A DNA stretch of 64,000 nucleotides from DASQZT01 sp963728965 (GTDB lineage Bacteria; Acidobacteriota; Terriglobia; Bryobacterales; Bryobacteraceae): positions 1,116,001 through 1,180,000 of the forward strand of contig CAVSMH010000006.1 of the NCBI GenBank assembly GCA_963728965.1, written 5' to 3'. Position numbers and translations under genes: made by a program. Positions 43,702 through 52,199 of the stretch are shown piece by piece. Under the pieces are notes generated by a model that saw only the letters and a list, made by a program, of their open reading frames with translations, was not told the origin of the DNA and made no database searches. Numbering within the stretch: the first letter of the stretch is position 1; every line of letters starts with the position of its first letter.

Positions 43702-45337
43702 GGACTGCGGCGAACTGCCGCTCGACTCCGATAATGAATTTACGATCTGTTCGGGTTCTTACATATACCGAAATGGCCTGGCCGGCGGCACCGGTCAATT
43801 GGGCCACCAGGTACTCGGCCGTCTTCGGAATGGCGGGCAATTCGAGCGAGGTGCCGCCCGGAAGCAGTTCCTTACGGCCGGTCGCGTTATCGAAAATCGC
43901 CCATTCCACCCGAACGTCGGCGGGTGCGACCGGCATCAACCCGGCATCGTGAAACTCGAGCCGGTTTTGGCGAACCGCGAAGCCATCCCAAGCGCCCATT
44001 CCCCGGAGGTACGCATTCACGATCTTCCGGCGGCGTTCCACCAGGCAGCGCACCACCCACTCCCCGGCCGCGGGATCGGTATACTCGCCGGTCGAAACCA
44101 GGGCGCGGATGTCCGCCTCGGTGAACGCCATGATCTTGCGGGCGGCCCACAGGCGGTCGGCGGGATTCTCGTTGCGGAACGCGGCGTTCGGGTAATCGGG
44201 AACCCAGCGTTGCGGATCGAAAACCTCGTATTCGAATCGCCCCACGGCCGGAATTTTGGGATAGTGCGCGCGCTGCCAGGCGGGCGCATACAGACCCAGC
44301 GTGAAAAACTGGGCAGCCGACGATTTCCAGTCGAAGAGGTACACGTTGCCATCGCGCGGACTGTTGGCCATGAAACTGGCGCTACCCAGCGATGCCCCGA
44401 AATCGATCAGGTAATGTTTCAGGAACGGGACACCGTCCTCCGTGGCCACCACATCCAGCGTATTGAGGGCCTTCGAATCGTCGTGGCCAAGCCAGGCGCA
44501 GAAGGTGCGCAGCGCGCGCAGATCGCGGCGATGCTCGTGCGGCACCAGGTCATTGGGGTCGTCGCTGCGCGTCCCGCGATAGCGGAACGGGCCGACCGGC
44601 TTGCCGGCAACCAGGCGGCTCGCCAGGGCGCGGTACGTGCCGTCGGGGCGCCGCGGCGCTTTCGCCAGCATGTCGTCGATATCGATGGCGCGAATCCGCC
44701 GCCGCCGTCCCGTGCCGTCTTTCAGAATCGCACCGTCGTCAACTGCGATCCGGCTCCGATCGAAATACACGATGTAGTTCTCCGGAACGTTATATCCGAG
44801 CGCGTAGAAAAACTTGGACGTGATCACATCGGCGGCGCTGGCCATCTCCGGATTGGTGAGCGGGTCAAACTTGAGGAGGTACTGGTTGCCGGCGGCATCG
44901 CGAATCCGGAATCCCGGCGTCACACCCTCGTTCTTGGCCGCCACCACCCGCCATCTGCCAGGCGCGGGAGGGGTGGAGTTGCCGGGGCCTCGTTTCAATT
45001 CGTCGGCGGTCATGCGCCGGCTGGCATGGCGGTTGGTGTACCATGCGCTGTCCGGCACTTCATCCACCGTGTTGATGGCCTGGGAGGGCAGCGAGCCGCC
45101 CAACCGCGGTGTACGCTCGCCCTGCGGAAACAGCGTGTTCTCGAAAAAGTCGTAGTAGTCGCTCAATTTGCGGGCAGTGGGATTCGCCATGGCGATCGGC
45201 CGCGGCATGGCCCACAGCGGATCGTCGTCATAGAACTTTTTCCCGGCACCCGGACCGGCGGCGGACAGCGTCCCCAGCGCGAGTGCTCCCGCGACCAGGG
45301 TCGCGGCGGCCGATGGTTTCCACGTCTGACCAGGCAT
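43688..45337 (-). CDS. Exported protein with a protein-kinase-like (HipA/PI3K-like) core, putative
   Basis: 549 residues. A signal peptide (MPGQTWKPSAAATLVAGALALG) is followed by a region that reads like a kinase fold: strand with Lys in GNQYLLKFDP (near 179), helix and strand MASAADVITSKFFYALGYNVPENY, then WLGHDDSKALNTLDV (Asp and Asn of a catalytic loop) and YLIDFGASLGS (DFG-like). C-terminal residues about 450-549 look beta-rich. No family name is certain; the kinase reading is inference from motif order. One base separates its ATG from the stop of the BamA-like gene, and 24 bases lie between its stop and the next kinase. An exported kinase would act in the periplasm. Confidence 0.6.
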   Translation of the reverse strand: MPGQTWKPSAAATLVAGALALGTLSAAGPGAGKKFYDDDPLWAMPRPIAMANPTARKLSDYYDFFENTLFPQGERTPRLGGSLPSQAINTVDEVPDSAWYTNRHASRRMTADELKRGPGNSTPPAPGRWRVVAAKNEGVTPGFRIRDAAGNQYLLKFDPLTNPEMASAADVITSKFFYALGYNVPENYIVYFDRSRIAVDDGAILKDGTGRRRRIRAIDIDDMLAKAPRRPDGTYRALASRLVAGKPVGPFRYRGTRSDDPNDLVPHEHRRDLRALRTFCAWLGHDDSKALNTLDVVATEDGVPFLKHYLIDFGASLGSASFMANSPRDGNVYLFDWKSSAAQFFTLGLYAPAWQRAHYPKIPAVGRFEYEVFDPQRWVPDYPNAAFRNENPADRLWAARKIMAFTEADIRALVSTGEYTDPAAGEWVVRCLVERRRKIVNAYLRGMGAWDGFAVRQNRLEFHDAGLMPVAPADVRVEWAIFDNATGRKELLPGGTSLELPAIPKTAEYLVAQLTGAAGQAISVYVRTRTDRKFIIGVERQFAAVQQGE

Positions 45338-45338
45338 C

Positions 45339-46604
45339 TCAGAAATCCCCCATACTACTCGAAGTGTGAACCGGACCCTTCCGGAATACATTGTTGAAAC
45401 GAACCCAAATCTGAAAACCTTCCTGGCTGAACCCGACGTCCAGCCGCAGAAACACCTGGTTTCGGGCATTGAATCGAAAGCCGAACCCGGCATCGCTTTG
45501 GAGATGGCTCAGATCGAATTCGGACTTGTGATGAAACACCTTGCCGGCGTCGCCGAAGAGCGCCATGTCCAGCCCGCTGAAAACCTCCCAGCGATACTCC
45601 GCATTCATCACGAACAGGTTGTTGTCGCGAAAGCGGAAGGGGCGATAGCCGCGCAGGTCCTCGGCGCCGCCGAGCGAAGGCTGCATGTAAAACGGCAGCG
45701 GCTGATCGCCGTCGCGATAGGTCAGAGTCGAGCGGGCGCGCACCGCCAGCACGCGGCGCTCATTCAGCACGGATACGAACTGTTGCGCTTCCAGGTCCAA
45801 TCGCTGAAACCCGGCGAGCCCGAACGTGCGGTCGCGGTAGTCGCTGAATTGGGCAAAGTAGTTGCCGCCGCGGCGCGGGCCGCCCGGATTGTCCCGCCAG
45901 TCATATTGGGCGAAACCGCCGACGCGCGAGAAGTTGGATTGGATATCGATCCCCGGCGCCTGAGCCGGAGAGTAAACCGTTTCGGCGGACGCATACCGGG
46001 AGTCATTGCCCGTGCCGATATTGTTGAACAGATATCCGGCCGATGTGCCCAGGGTCAGGTGGCGCATCGTCCTGGTGCCGACGGTGAAATCGAGGGCCGT
46101 ATCCTCCAGGCGGAAATCGGTGCGGCCCGTCTTTGCCGAATCGGCCCCGGAACCATAAAAGGACAGGCTCGGGTAATTGTGATGCACGGCATTGAACTGG
46201 GTGAAGAACCGCCCTCCGGAGAGCTTGGGCGCGGCCAGTTCCAAGTCGAATTTCTGGTAACCGCGAAACGACGCCTGGGCGCTCGCCCGTACCGCCAGCT
46301 CGCCATTCAGCAGGTCCGTGCGGCGATACTCCGGCCCGATTGCAAAACCGCTCCCCGGAGCCAGCCCGCCGAACTTCGGCCGGAAGCCGGCGATGCCGTT
46401 TCGGATCCGCTGAAGGACCTCTTCCTCGCCGAAACGGACCAGCCCGCGCTCCACCTTATTGGGCTGTTCGGGCGTCAGATGCGTTGCCTTTCGGTCCTGC
46501 GCCGCGCTGATCTCCGCCTGGCGGGAGTCCGTTTGGGCGAGCAACGCGGTCACCGAGACGCCGACGAACAGGGCAAATGGCATAGTCTTCATCTGAAATG
46601 ACAT
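45339..46604 (-). CDS. Outer-membrane BamA/TamA-type surface antigen (Omp85 barrel)
   Basis: 421 residues with a signal peptide (about 1-24). No POTRA-like repeats are evident; the N-terminal 60 residues are short and charged. The barrel strands include the Omp85-type motif DLRGYRPFRFRDNN (the (V/L)RGY loop) and the final strand FLRLDVGFSQEGFQIWVRF. Omp85 proteins insert or export proteins across the outer membrane; a POTRA-less member may act as a translocator or lipid scramblase (inference). AGGAAAAG precedes ATG 46604. The exported kinase-like gene follows with one base between, so it may be its cargo or partner. Confidence 0.85.
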   Translation of the reverse strand: MSFQMKTMPFALFVGVSVTALLAQTDSRQAEISAAQDRKATHLTPEQPNKVERGLVRFGEEEVLQRIRNGIAGFRPKFGGLAPGSGFAIGPEYRRTDLLNGELAVRASAQASFRGYQKFDLELAAPKLSGGRFFTQFNAVHHNYPSLSFYGSGADSAKTGRTDFRLEDTALDFTVGTRTMRHLTLGTSAGYLFNNIGTGNDSRYASAETVYSPAQAPGIDIQSNFSRVGGFAQYDWRDNPGGPRRGGNYFAQFSDYRDRTFGLAGFQRLDLEAQQFVSVLNERRVLAVRARSTLTYRDGDQPLPFYMQPSLGGAEDLRGYRPFRFRDNNLFVMNAEYRWEVFSGLDMALFGDAGKVFHHKSEFDLSHLQSDAGFGFRFNARNQVFLRLDVGFSQEGFQIWVRFNNVFRKGPVHTSSSMGDF

Positions 46605-46742
46605 TACTTTTCCTGCGCTGAGTGCTTATAGTGAAGAACGCGATGATCGGCGGGGAATCGGCTCAGCGGGCGCGCGTCTGCCGGTCCGAGCGAGCAGGGG
46701 ATCCAGTGTTGCGGGCCGGCGTAGCGCTTGTGGGACGCCGCT

Positions 46743-47618
46743 TCAGGCGCCCTTGGGGTAGCACCCCAGGACCCGCAGGAAATCGGCCAGTTCGGCCAGG
46801 TGGCTCAGCGCGTTCTTTGCTTGCGGCGAATCCACCTTGCCCAGGAAGTCGAGGTAGAAAAGATATTCATAGGGTTTGCCCCGCAGCGGGCGCGACTCGA
46901 TCTTGGTCAGATTCAAATCGCGCAGCGCGAATGCGCTCAACGCGCGGAACAGCGCGCCCGGGATATTGCGGGTGCTGAACACCACCGAGCTCTTCCATGC
47001 CTTGTTGGCCGCGGCGACGGTTGGATGCCGCCGGGCGTGCTCCGCCGTCCGCAGCAGGAAGAATCGCGTGAAGTTCTGCCGGTCGCTTTCGATCGACCGC
47101 CGCAGGATGCGCCCGCCGTAGATCTCGGCCGCCACCGAGGATGCCACGCCGGCGCTGTCCCGCAGGCCCTCCGCGATCACCATCTTCACGCTGCCCGCGG
47201 TATCGTAGTACGGAGTTCTTTCCAGTTGCGGGTTTCTGGCAAAGAAATCGAGACACTGGTTCAATGCCACAGGATGAGAGTAAACGCGTTTGATCTGGGA
47301 GAAGGAAACACCCTGGCAGGCAATCAGGTTGTGGACGATGCGCACGCTCGTTTCGGCCACGATCGGCAGTTCGAAATTCAGCAGGTGGTCGTAGTTTTCG
47401 TGCACCGATCCCGCCAGGGTGTTCTCGATGGGTATGACCGCGCCCCCGGCTTGGCCTTCCTTCAGGCTGCGAAACACGTCTTCAAACCGCTCCTGCGGCA
47501 ACACTTCCACGTCCGGCCCAAGCAGATTCCGCGCCGCTTCCTCGCTGAAGGCACCGCGGGCCCCCTGAAAGGCGATCGCGCGCCGGCCGGCCGTCTTCGG
47601 CGCGCGGCTACGGCTCAT
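46743..47618 (-). CDS. pheA: Prephenate dehydratase with ACT domain
   Basis: 291 residues. The dehydratase domain begins at AIAFQGARGAFSEEAAR and carries the conserved IPIENTLAGSV, the SHPVALNQC region and the catalytic TRF motif in NFTRFF. The ACT regulatory domain follows with IPGALFRALSAFALRDLNLTKIESRP (GALF and ESRP, the phenylalanine-binding motifs). It makes phenylpyruvate from prephenate for phenylalanine synthesis and should be feedback-inhibited. No chorismate mutase domain is fused. ATG 47618 lies 11 bases inside the end of ubiX. Confidence 0.95.
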   Translation of the reverse strand: MSRSRAPKTAGRRAIAFQGARGAFSEEAARNLLGPDVEVLPQERFEDVFRSLKEGQAGGAVIPIENTLAGSVHENYDHLLNFELPIVAETSVRIVHNLIACQGVSFSQIKRVYSHPVALNQCLDFFARNPQLERTPYYDTAGSVKMVIAEGLRDSAGVASSVAAEIYGGRILRRSIESDRQNFTRFFLLRTAEHARRHPTVAAANKAWKSSVVFSTRNIPGALFRALSAFALRDLNLTKIESRPLRGKPYEYLFYLDFLGKVDSPQAKNALSHLAELADFLRVLGCYPKGA

Positions 47619-48180
47619 GGTCGGGCCCCTCCCAACGCCGTGCGGCGGGGTTGGGCAGCCCCAACAGATCCAGCGCGCGGTCCACGCTGTGATCCACGAC
47701 GTCCATCACGGTCTGCGGGTGATTGTAAAAGCCCGGAATCGGCGGGGCCACAATCGCGCCCATTTCCGCCAGCGCTGCCATGGTGCGCAAATGGCCCAGG
47801 TGAAAGGGACTCTCGCGGACCAAAAGGATCAGTTTGCGCCTTTCTTTCAAGGTCACGTCCGCGGCGCGCACCAACAAGTTATCGCTGATGCCATGCGCAA
47901 TCGCCGACATGGTGTGGATCGAACACGGCGCTATCACCATCGCGTCGACAGGATATGAGCCGCTGGCCAGCCGGCTGCCGATATCTTCATTGGCATACCA
48001 GGCGTGCGCCATGGCCTTGGCTTCCGCGGCGAGCTTGGACGTTTCAAGAAAGAGAGTTTTTTCTCCGGATCGCGTCAGTATGAGGTGAATCTCGACATCC
48101 GCGCGGTTGCGCAGGCGTTCCAGAATCCGCAATCCGTAGACCGCGCCGCTCGCTCCGGAAATGCCCACGATGACTCTCAC
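47608..48180 (-). CDS. ubiX: Flavin prenyltransferase UbiX
   Basis: 190 residues. The FMN-binding VGISGASGAVYG is at the N-terminus, with VIAPCSIHTMSAIAHGISDNLLVRAADVTLKERRKLILLVRESPFHLGHL, the full UbiX core, at 83-132. It makes prenylated FMN, the cofactor of UbiD decarboxylases, from dimethylallyl phosphate and FMN. No ubiD is in the window. It is the first gene of a two-gene operon with pheA, and divergent from the XRE/S24-like regulator with about 165 bases between. Confidence 0.95.
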   Translation of the reverse strand: MRVIVGISGASGAVYGLRILERLRNRADVEIHLILTRSGEKTLFLETSKLAAEAKAMAHAWYANEDIGSRLASGSYPVDAMVIAPCSIHTMSAIAHGISDNLLVRAADVTLKERRKLILLVRESPFHLGHLRTMAALAEMGAIVAPPIPGFYNHPQTVMDVVDHSVDRALDLLGLPNPAARRWEGPDHEP

Positions 48181-48345
48181 TCGCCCTTCTCCACTGGTTC
48201 GTCACCTTTGTTCCGCCGGCGGAACAGGAAGCCTGCTTTTTTGTTGATGGACTTCTCTAAGCGAGCTATAATCGCCGTTCAACTTTCCAGGCTTCATCTC
48301 AGTGTCGTTAACCCCAACGGTTCGCGGCACAGCGAGGATCATAAC

Positions 48346-49122
48346 ATGGACCGCGCCGGAGAGAAGCTCAAGCGTGCCCGCGAACGGCTCAAACTCACGT
48401 ATCGGGATGTGGAGCAGGCCAGTCAGATGATCGCCCGCCGTCGCGGCAGTGATGAATTCGCTATTGCTCTGAGCCGCCTCGCCGATATCGAGAACAAGGG
48501 CACCTTACCGACCATCTTTCGGCTGTATACGCTGTGCGCCATCTATCGTCTGGATTTCGACGAGGTACTGAGATGGTACGGCGTGCCGCGCGATGAACTG
48601 GCGGGCGATGCGCTCCATCTTCGCCTGCCGGAAACCCACGCCATCCAATTCGCCACCCAGCCCACCCGCGCGGTTCTCCATCCCGCCAATCCCGAGGTTG
48701 ACCTCAACCGCACCACCTTGCTCAACCGCCTCGTCAATCGCTGGGGCAAATTACCGTTCAGCTTTCTGGATGGCTCGCCGCCGCGTCAGAATCGCTACGG
48801 CCTCATCGGGCTCGAAGACCGTTCCATGTATCCGGTGCTGCACCCGGGCTCGCTCGTGGTCATCGATGAAACGCGGCGCAGAATCGTTAGCTCGGGGTGG
48901 AGAACGGAGTACGAACGGCCGATCTATTTTCTGGAGCACCGCGGCGGTTTCGTCTGCGCCTGGTGTACCTTAGCCGGCGACCGCCTGCTGACGCAGCCAC
49001 ATCCCGCCTCTCAACAACAGGCGGCCTCGTTCGAATACCCGGCTGGAATCGAAGTGCTCGGCCAGGTCATCGGTGTCGCGATGCTGCTTGAGCCGCAAGC
49101 TCGGCATCACGCTCGAACCTGA
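48346..49122 (+). CDS. XRE-type HTH regulator with an S24/LexA-like C-terminal domain
   Basis: 258 residues. The N-terminal HTH is at about 4-65 (GEKLKRARERLKLTYRDVEQAS, IALSRLADIENKG). The C-terminal part has the S24 motif GLEDRSMYPVLHPGSLVVID, in which Ser of DRSMYP is the nucleophile of self-cleaving repressors. The Lys needed for cleavage is not apparent; the expected strand reads YFLEHRGGFVCAW. So it may bind DNA and sense something without cutting itself. The start is ATG 48346 with GAGGA upstream. It overlaps the end of the opposite-strand gene by 56 bases. Target unknown. Confidence 0.8.
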   Translation: MDRAGEKLKRARERLKLTYRDVEQASQMIARRRGSDEFAIALSRLADIENKGTLPTIFRLYTLCAIYRLDFDEVLRWYGVPRDELAGDALHLRLPETHAIQFATQPTRAVLHPANPEVDLNRTTLLNRLVNRWGKLPFSFLDGSPPRQNRYGLIGLEDRSMYPVLHPGSLVVIDETRRRIVSSGWRTEYERPIYFLEHRGGFVCAWCTLAGDRLLTQPHPASQQQAASFEYPAGIEVLGQVIGVAMLLEPQARHHART

Positions 49123-49501
49123 TCAGCGCGAACAGCGTCTCCAGATCGGCCAAATAGAGTTGTTTCTCCACTTCTCGCGCGGCCGGAGGCACCAGGCCGC
49201 GGTAGTCGCGGGCGAGGTCCTGCTCGTGGGCCGTCCGCAGGTACTCGTCGAGATCGTTTTTCTGCTCCTCCAGGCTCGACGCAATCCACTGGAAAAACAC
49301 CTGATGATGGATGTGACGCAGGGTCCGGTTTGCCGCGTCGCCACCCACGAGATCCCTCAGCAGCGCGTGCCGGTACCGCCCCGCCTCGGCATCCCATAGC
49401 GAGGATAAATAGCTTAACCGCCCGAAGACAGTAGGAATCTGCAATAGTTGTCTTCGCCAGATTTCTGTTCCGGGCGGACCGGAGTTTGCAGAAAATTCCA
49501 T
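49067..49501 (-). CDS. Small protein of unknown function
   Basis: 144 residues from ATG 49501 (longer frame to 49561 possible). It begins MEFSANSGPPGTEIWRR and continues with a helical, charged body: RLSYLSSLWDAEAGRYRHALL, HHQVFFQWIASSLEEQKNDLDEYL and VEKQLYLADLETLFALIRFERDAE. No signal or TM helix. I do not recognise the family. Its last 56 bases overlap the XRE/S24 gene tail to tail, which might give antisense interference between them. Confidence 0.6.
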   Translation of the reverse strand: MEFSANSGPPGTEIWRRQLLQIPTVFGRLSYLSSLWDAEAGRYRHALLRDLVGGDAANRTLRHIHHQVFFQWIASSLEEQKNDLDEYLRTAHEQDLARDYRGLVPPAAREVEKQLYLADLETLFALIRFERDAELAAQAASRHR

Positions 49502-49726
49502 CGATTCCGGCGCAAAACAGGCCCGTTGCTGGTTTCCCAGCTTCGGGATCAAACCCGCCATTCTGGACCCATTCTAAGCCAATCCGCACCGCCGTGGCGA
49601 AATTCTGTTCCAGTTTCGGAAAATTTTGGAGCAATTTCCCTTATGACCGTACAGTGCGGCCTAGTATAGTACTCAGCTTACGCTCCTATCTGAAGGATAC
49701 GGTACTTGACGAAAGGACATGCAACG

Positions 49727-49837
49727 ATGAAAAAGATGATGATTTTGGCGCTGCTCACACTCTCTTATTTGGTTGCTCAGCCGATGAAGCATAATAACCC
49801 GGTGCCGACCTGCAATCCGTGTCCGTTCGTCCGGTAA
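49727..49837 (+). CDS. 36-residue exported peptide with a CNPCP motif
   Basis: ATG 49727 to TAA 49837 gives 36 residues. The first 18 are a signal-like stretch (MKKMMILALLTLSYLVAQ); the mature part is about 17 residues with a Cys pair in TCNPCPFVR. AAAGGA stands about 10 bases before ATG. It is followed by a 7-TM protein gene 74 bases downstream on the same strand. The reading frame is short and could be chance, but the signal-Cys layout and the ribosome site argue for a real gene. Role unknown: secreted signal, microcin-like or thiol peptide are possible. Confidence 0.5.
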   Translation: MKKMMILALLTLSYLVAQPMKHNNPVPTCNPCPFVR

Positions 49838-49911
49838 CGGCATTAGCCTAAAGACAGCGTTGGCGGGCGCGTGCCGGGTGTTATCGTGCTGGAGGAGAGC
49901 GGATCTCTTCG

Positions 49912-50685
49912 ATGTCGAGTCACGCGCTCGTTGTCGTGTTTCAGGCCCTCACCCTGATCGGTGCCGGCCTCACAGCCGTCAGGCTGTTGCATACGGGGCT
50001 GCGGCGCCGCTATCCGGTGTTCTTCTGCTACCTTCTGTTTTGGGTGGTGAACTCCGTCTGGCCGTTTTTTCTGAGTGCTGCTTCCCAGTCCTATTATTGG
50101 CTTTGGGTCTGTACGGAGCCGATTAATTGGATATTTTATGTCCTAATGGTCTGGGAACTCTGCGGCCTGGTGCTGGAACAATACCCGGGCTTGGTCACAC
50201 TCGGCCGATGGGCGATGTATTTCGGCGTCGCAGTTGCCGTCATTGTTTCCTTTGCGAGCCTGATTCCGGGAATCCGTCCCGCGGGACCTCAATGGCAGAC
50301 CACCCGTTATCTGCTCGCGGCAGACCGCGCCATTACCCTCAGCCTGGTGATTTTCCTGCTGCTCATGATGTTCCTCCTGAAGGGCTATCCGGTACGCCTG
50401 AGCCGGAACGTCATCCTGCACGCCACATTATTCACGATCTTCTTTATCAGCAATACGATAGGCGTCCTGTTCCAGGGGCTCTTCGGAACCGGGTTATACG
50501 CCGCGATCGATGCGGCCCTGATGGGCATCTCCGCGGTCTGCCTGCTGACCTGGCTGTTTTTCCTCCGTGCGGCCGGCGAGGACGTCCGCGTAAACCTCCC
50601 GCACTACGCTCCCGATGATGAGGCTCGCGTGCTCGACCATTTGAATGCCCTGAATGCCACCATGCTCAGAGTGGCCCGTAGATAA
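49912..50685 (+). CDS. Seven-TM membrane protein of unknown function
   Basis: 257 residues. Hydrophobic helices lie at about 5-25, 35-55, 63-83, 96-116, 135-160, 170-195 and 200-220, and a polar C-terminal tail follows (PHYAPDDEARVLDHL). No enzyme motif is visible. Similar 7-TM proteins are frequent in Acidobacteriota (family resemblance only). The gene lies after the 36-residue peptide gene and before another one-helix membrane protein gene, on the same strand. The three may share a function such as peptide sensing (inference). Confidence 0.6.
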   Translation: MSSHALVVVFQALTLIGAGLTAVRLLHTGLRRRYPVFFCYLLFWVVNSVWPFFLSAASQSYYWLWVCTEPINWIFYVLMVWELCGLVLEQYPGLVTLGRWAMYFGVAVAVIVSFASLIPGIRPAGPQWQTTRYLLAADRAITLSLVIFLLLMMFLLKGYPVRLSRNVILHATLFTIFFISNTIGVLFQGLFGTGLYAAIDAALMGISAVCLLTWLFFLRAAGEDVRVNLPHYAPDDEARVLDHLNALNATMLRVARR

Positions 50686-50784
50686 CCTTATTTCCGGAAT
50701 AATAGTACCGAAATACCTAGTACCTGTCTTGATATTCTTGCCGAATTGCCATATGATTGGCCAGGACGTGGAGAAGTGCAATCA

Positions 50785-51318
50785 ATGGCGATTGTCATAT
50801 TCACAACGCTCGCTGCGAGTATAGTTTTCGTGGGGGCATTGATTTTACTAATACGGAGGCTCGCGGTTGCGGGTGGTTGCCTCCCCGTGACCGCCGAGTG
50901 GATCGAAGAACTCTCTACAGAGCGCTATCGTCCGATGATGCGCCTGCTGGATAGCCGGGAGATCGCGTTTCTGTCGGCCCAGCCGGGCTTCACTCCCCGC
51001 ATGGCGGCGCGGCTGCGGGCCGAGCGGTGCCAGATCTTCCGGGGTTACCTGCGCTGCCTGACGGCCGATTTTGCGCGCGTCTGCGTGGCGCTCAAGTTGT
51101 TGATGGTACGGTCCCGCCAGGATCGCCCGGATCTCGCCTCGGCGCTGCTGACGAGTCAGGCCAAGTTTGCCCTGCTTGTCGCCGCGGTGAGATTCCGCTT
51201 GTTTTTGTATCGTTGGGGCTTGGCCTCGGTCGATGTCAGTGCCTTGGTCCGGCTCTTCGATGGCATGCGGCTGCAACTACGTACCCTGGTGCCGGCGCCT
51301 GAGCCGGCGGGCGTATAA
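50785..51318 (+). CDS. Single-TM membrane protein of unknown function
   Basis: 177 residues. One TM helix at about 3-25 (VIFTTLAASIVFVGALILLI) is followed by a helical, Arg-rich cytoplasmic part (MAARLRAERCQIFRGYLRCL, LKLLMVRSRQDRPDL). No known domain is seen. ATG 50785 is used because GGAGAAG stands about 8 bases before it; the longer frame (from 50746) is less likely. It lies 99 bases after the 7-TM gene, probably in one transcript. Confidence 0.65.
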   Translation: MAIVIFTTLAASIVFVGALILLIRRLAVAGGCLPVTAEWIEELSTERYRPMMRLLDSREIAFLSAQPGFTPRMAARLRAERCQIFRGYLRCLTADFARVCVALKLLMVRSRQDRPDLASALLTSQAKFALLVAAVRFRLFLYRWGLASVDVSALVRLFDGMRLQLRTLVPAPEPAGV

Positions 51319-51409
51319 GCGCCGCTACCTGTTCCGGCGAGCGGAGATGGGCTCAAGTGCCGGGCTGCACTCTGTCGTTGCGCCGTCCGCTGTGCGTCGG
51401 TTCGCCGAA

Positions 51410-52123
51410 CTAGATTCGCTTAATCAGGTCTTTCGCCTCCTTGAGCCGTGGGAATGCTTTCTCCGCCACGCGGAATTCTTTCGTGTGCACGCGCCGGCGC
51501 AGGCCGGTGTGGTCCACCGGGTACCGCAGGTGCAGCATTTCGTGGAACAGCACGTATTCCAGCGCCAACTCCGGCACCTGGGGACGATCGAAAATCCGGC
51601 TGATAATAATGGCATTATGCGATGGGTCGAAGTGTCCGAGCAGACCTCGCGAGGGACGGCGGCTCCATCCCAATTGCGGCCGGCCCATTAATCCATCGAA
51701 ATATTGCCGGTTTAATCTCTCGAATATTTCCTCCAAATCGTAGTGTTCCCCGCTCGGCCCGGAAATGAATTTCCGTCCCCGAATCTGCCGGACCAGTTCC
51801 GCCTGGCGGCGAACGTCACGCCGGTTCAGGTAGAGTCGGTAGCGATGAGAATGCATCCGCGCCACCGGTTTGCGATACAGTTTGCCAAGCAGGATGTGGG
51901 CCAGCGCCTCCATGACCGGCGCCGGTGCCCCTGCCAGCAGGTCCGAAATGCGCACGTGGAGCCGCCCGTCCTCCAACCGGATAAAACTGTCGGCATTCGC
52001 AAATCGGCAGAACTCGACCCGCAACTCGGGAATTGGCGTTCGCGGCTTCAGTTCCCGGAACACGCGCGCATAGATCTCCTCGGTGCTCTCGAAAAACAGA
52101 GAGGCCTGCAACCCGTCCGTCAT
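51410..52123 (-). CDS. SprT/YgjP-like zinc metallopeptidase-type protein
   Basis: 237 residues. The zinc motif HEMLH is near 194-198 (YVLFHEMLHLRYPV), with a third ligand probably the His in RRVHTKEFR some 15 residues later. The core repeats of YgjP/SprT-type proteins are recognisable (FDGLMGRPQLGWSRRPSRGLLGHFDPSHNAIIIS). No signal peptide, so cytoplasmic. SprT-type proteins repair DNA-protein crosslinks in eukaryotes (Spartan); the bacterial role is unclear. It is alone between two plus-strand genes. Confidence 0.75.
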   Translation of the reverse strand: MTDGLQASLFFESTEEIYARVFRELKPRTPIPELRVEFCRFANADSFIRLEDGRLHVRISDLLAGAPAPVMEALAHILLGKLYRKPVARMHSHRYRLYLNRRDVRRQAELVRQIRGRKFISGPSGEHYDLEEIFERLNRQYFDGLMGRPQLGWSRRPSRGLLGHFDPSHNAIIISRIFDRPQVPELALEYVLFHEMLHLRYPVDHTGLRRRVHTKEFRVAEKAFPRLKEAKDLIKRI

Positions 52124-52199
52124 TTCAACCAGTTTAACCGTCCGCTGACTTGAGCGGCCTCAATGCGGTACTCTGAACTCTTAAAGGACCGAAACCACC

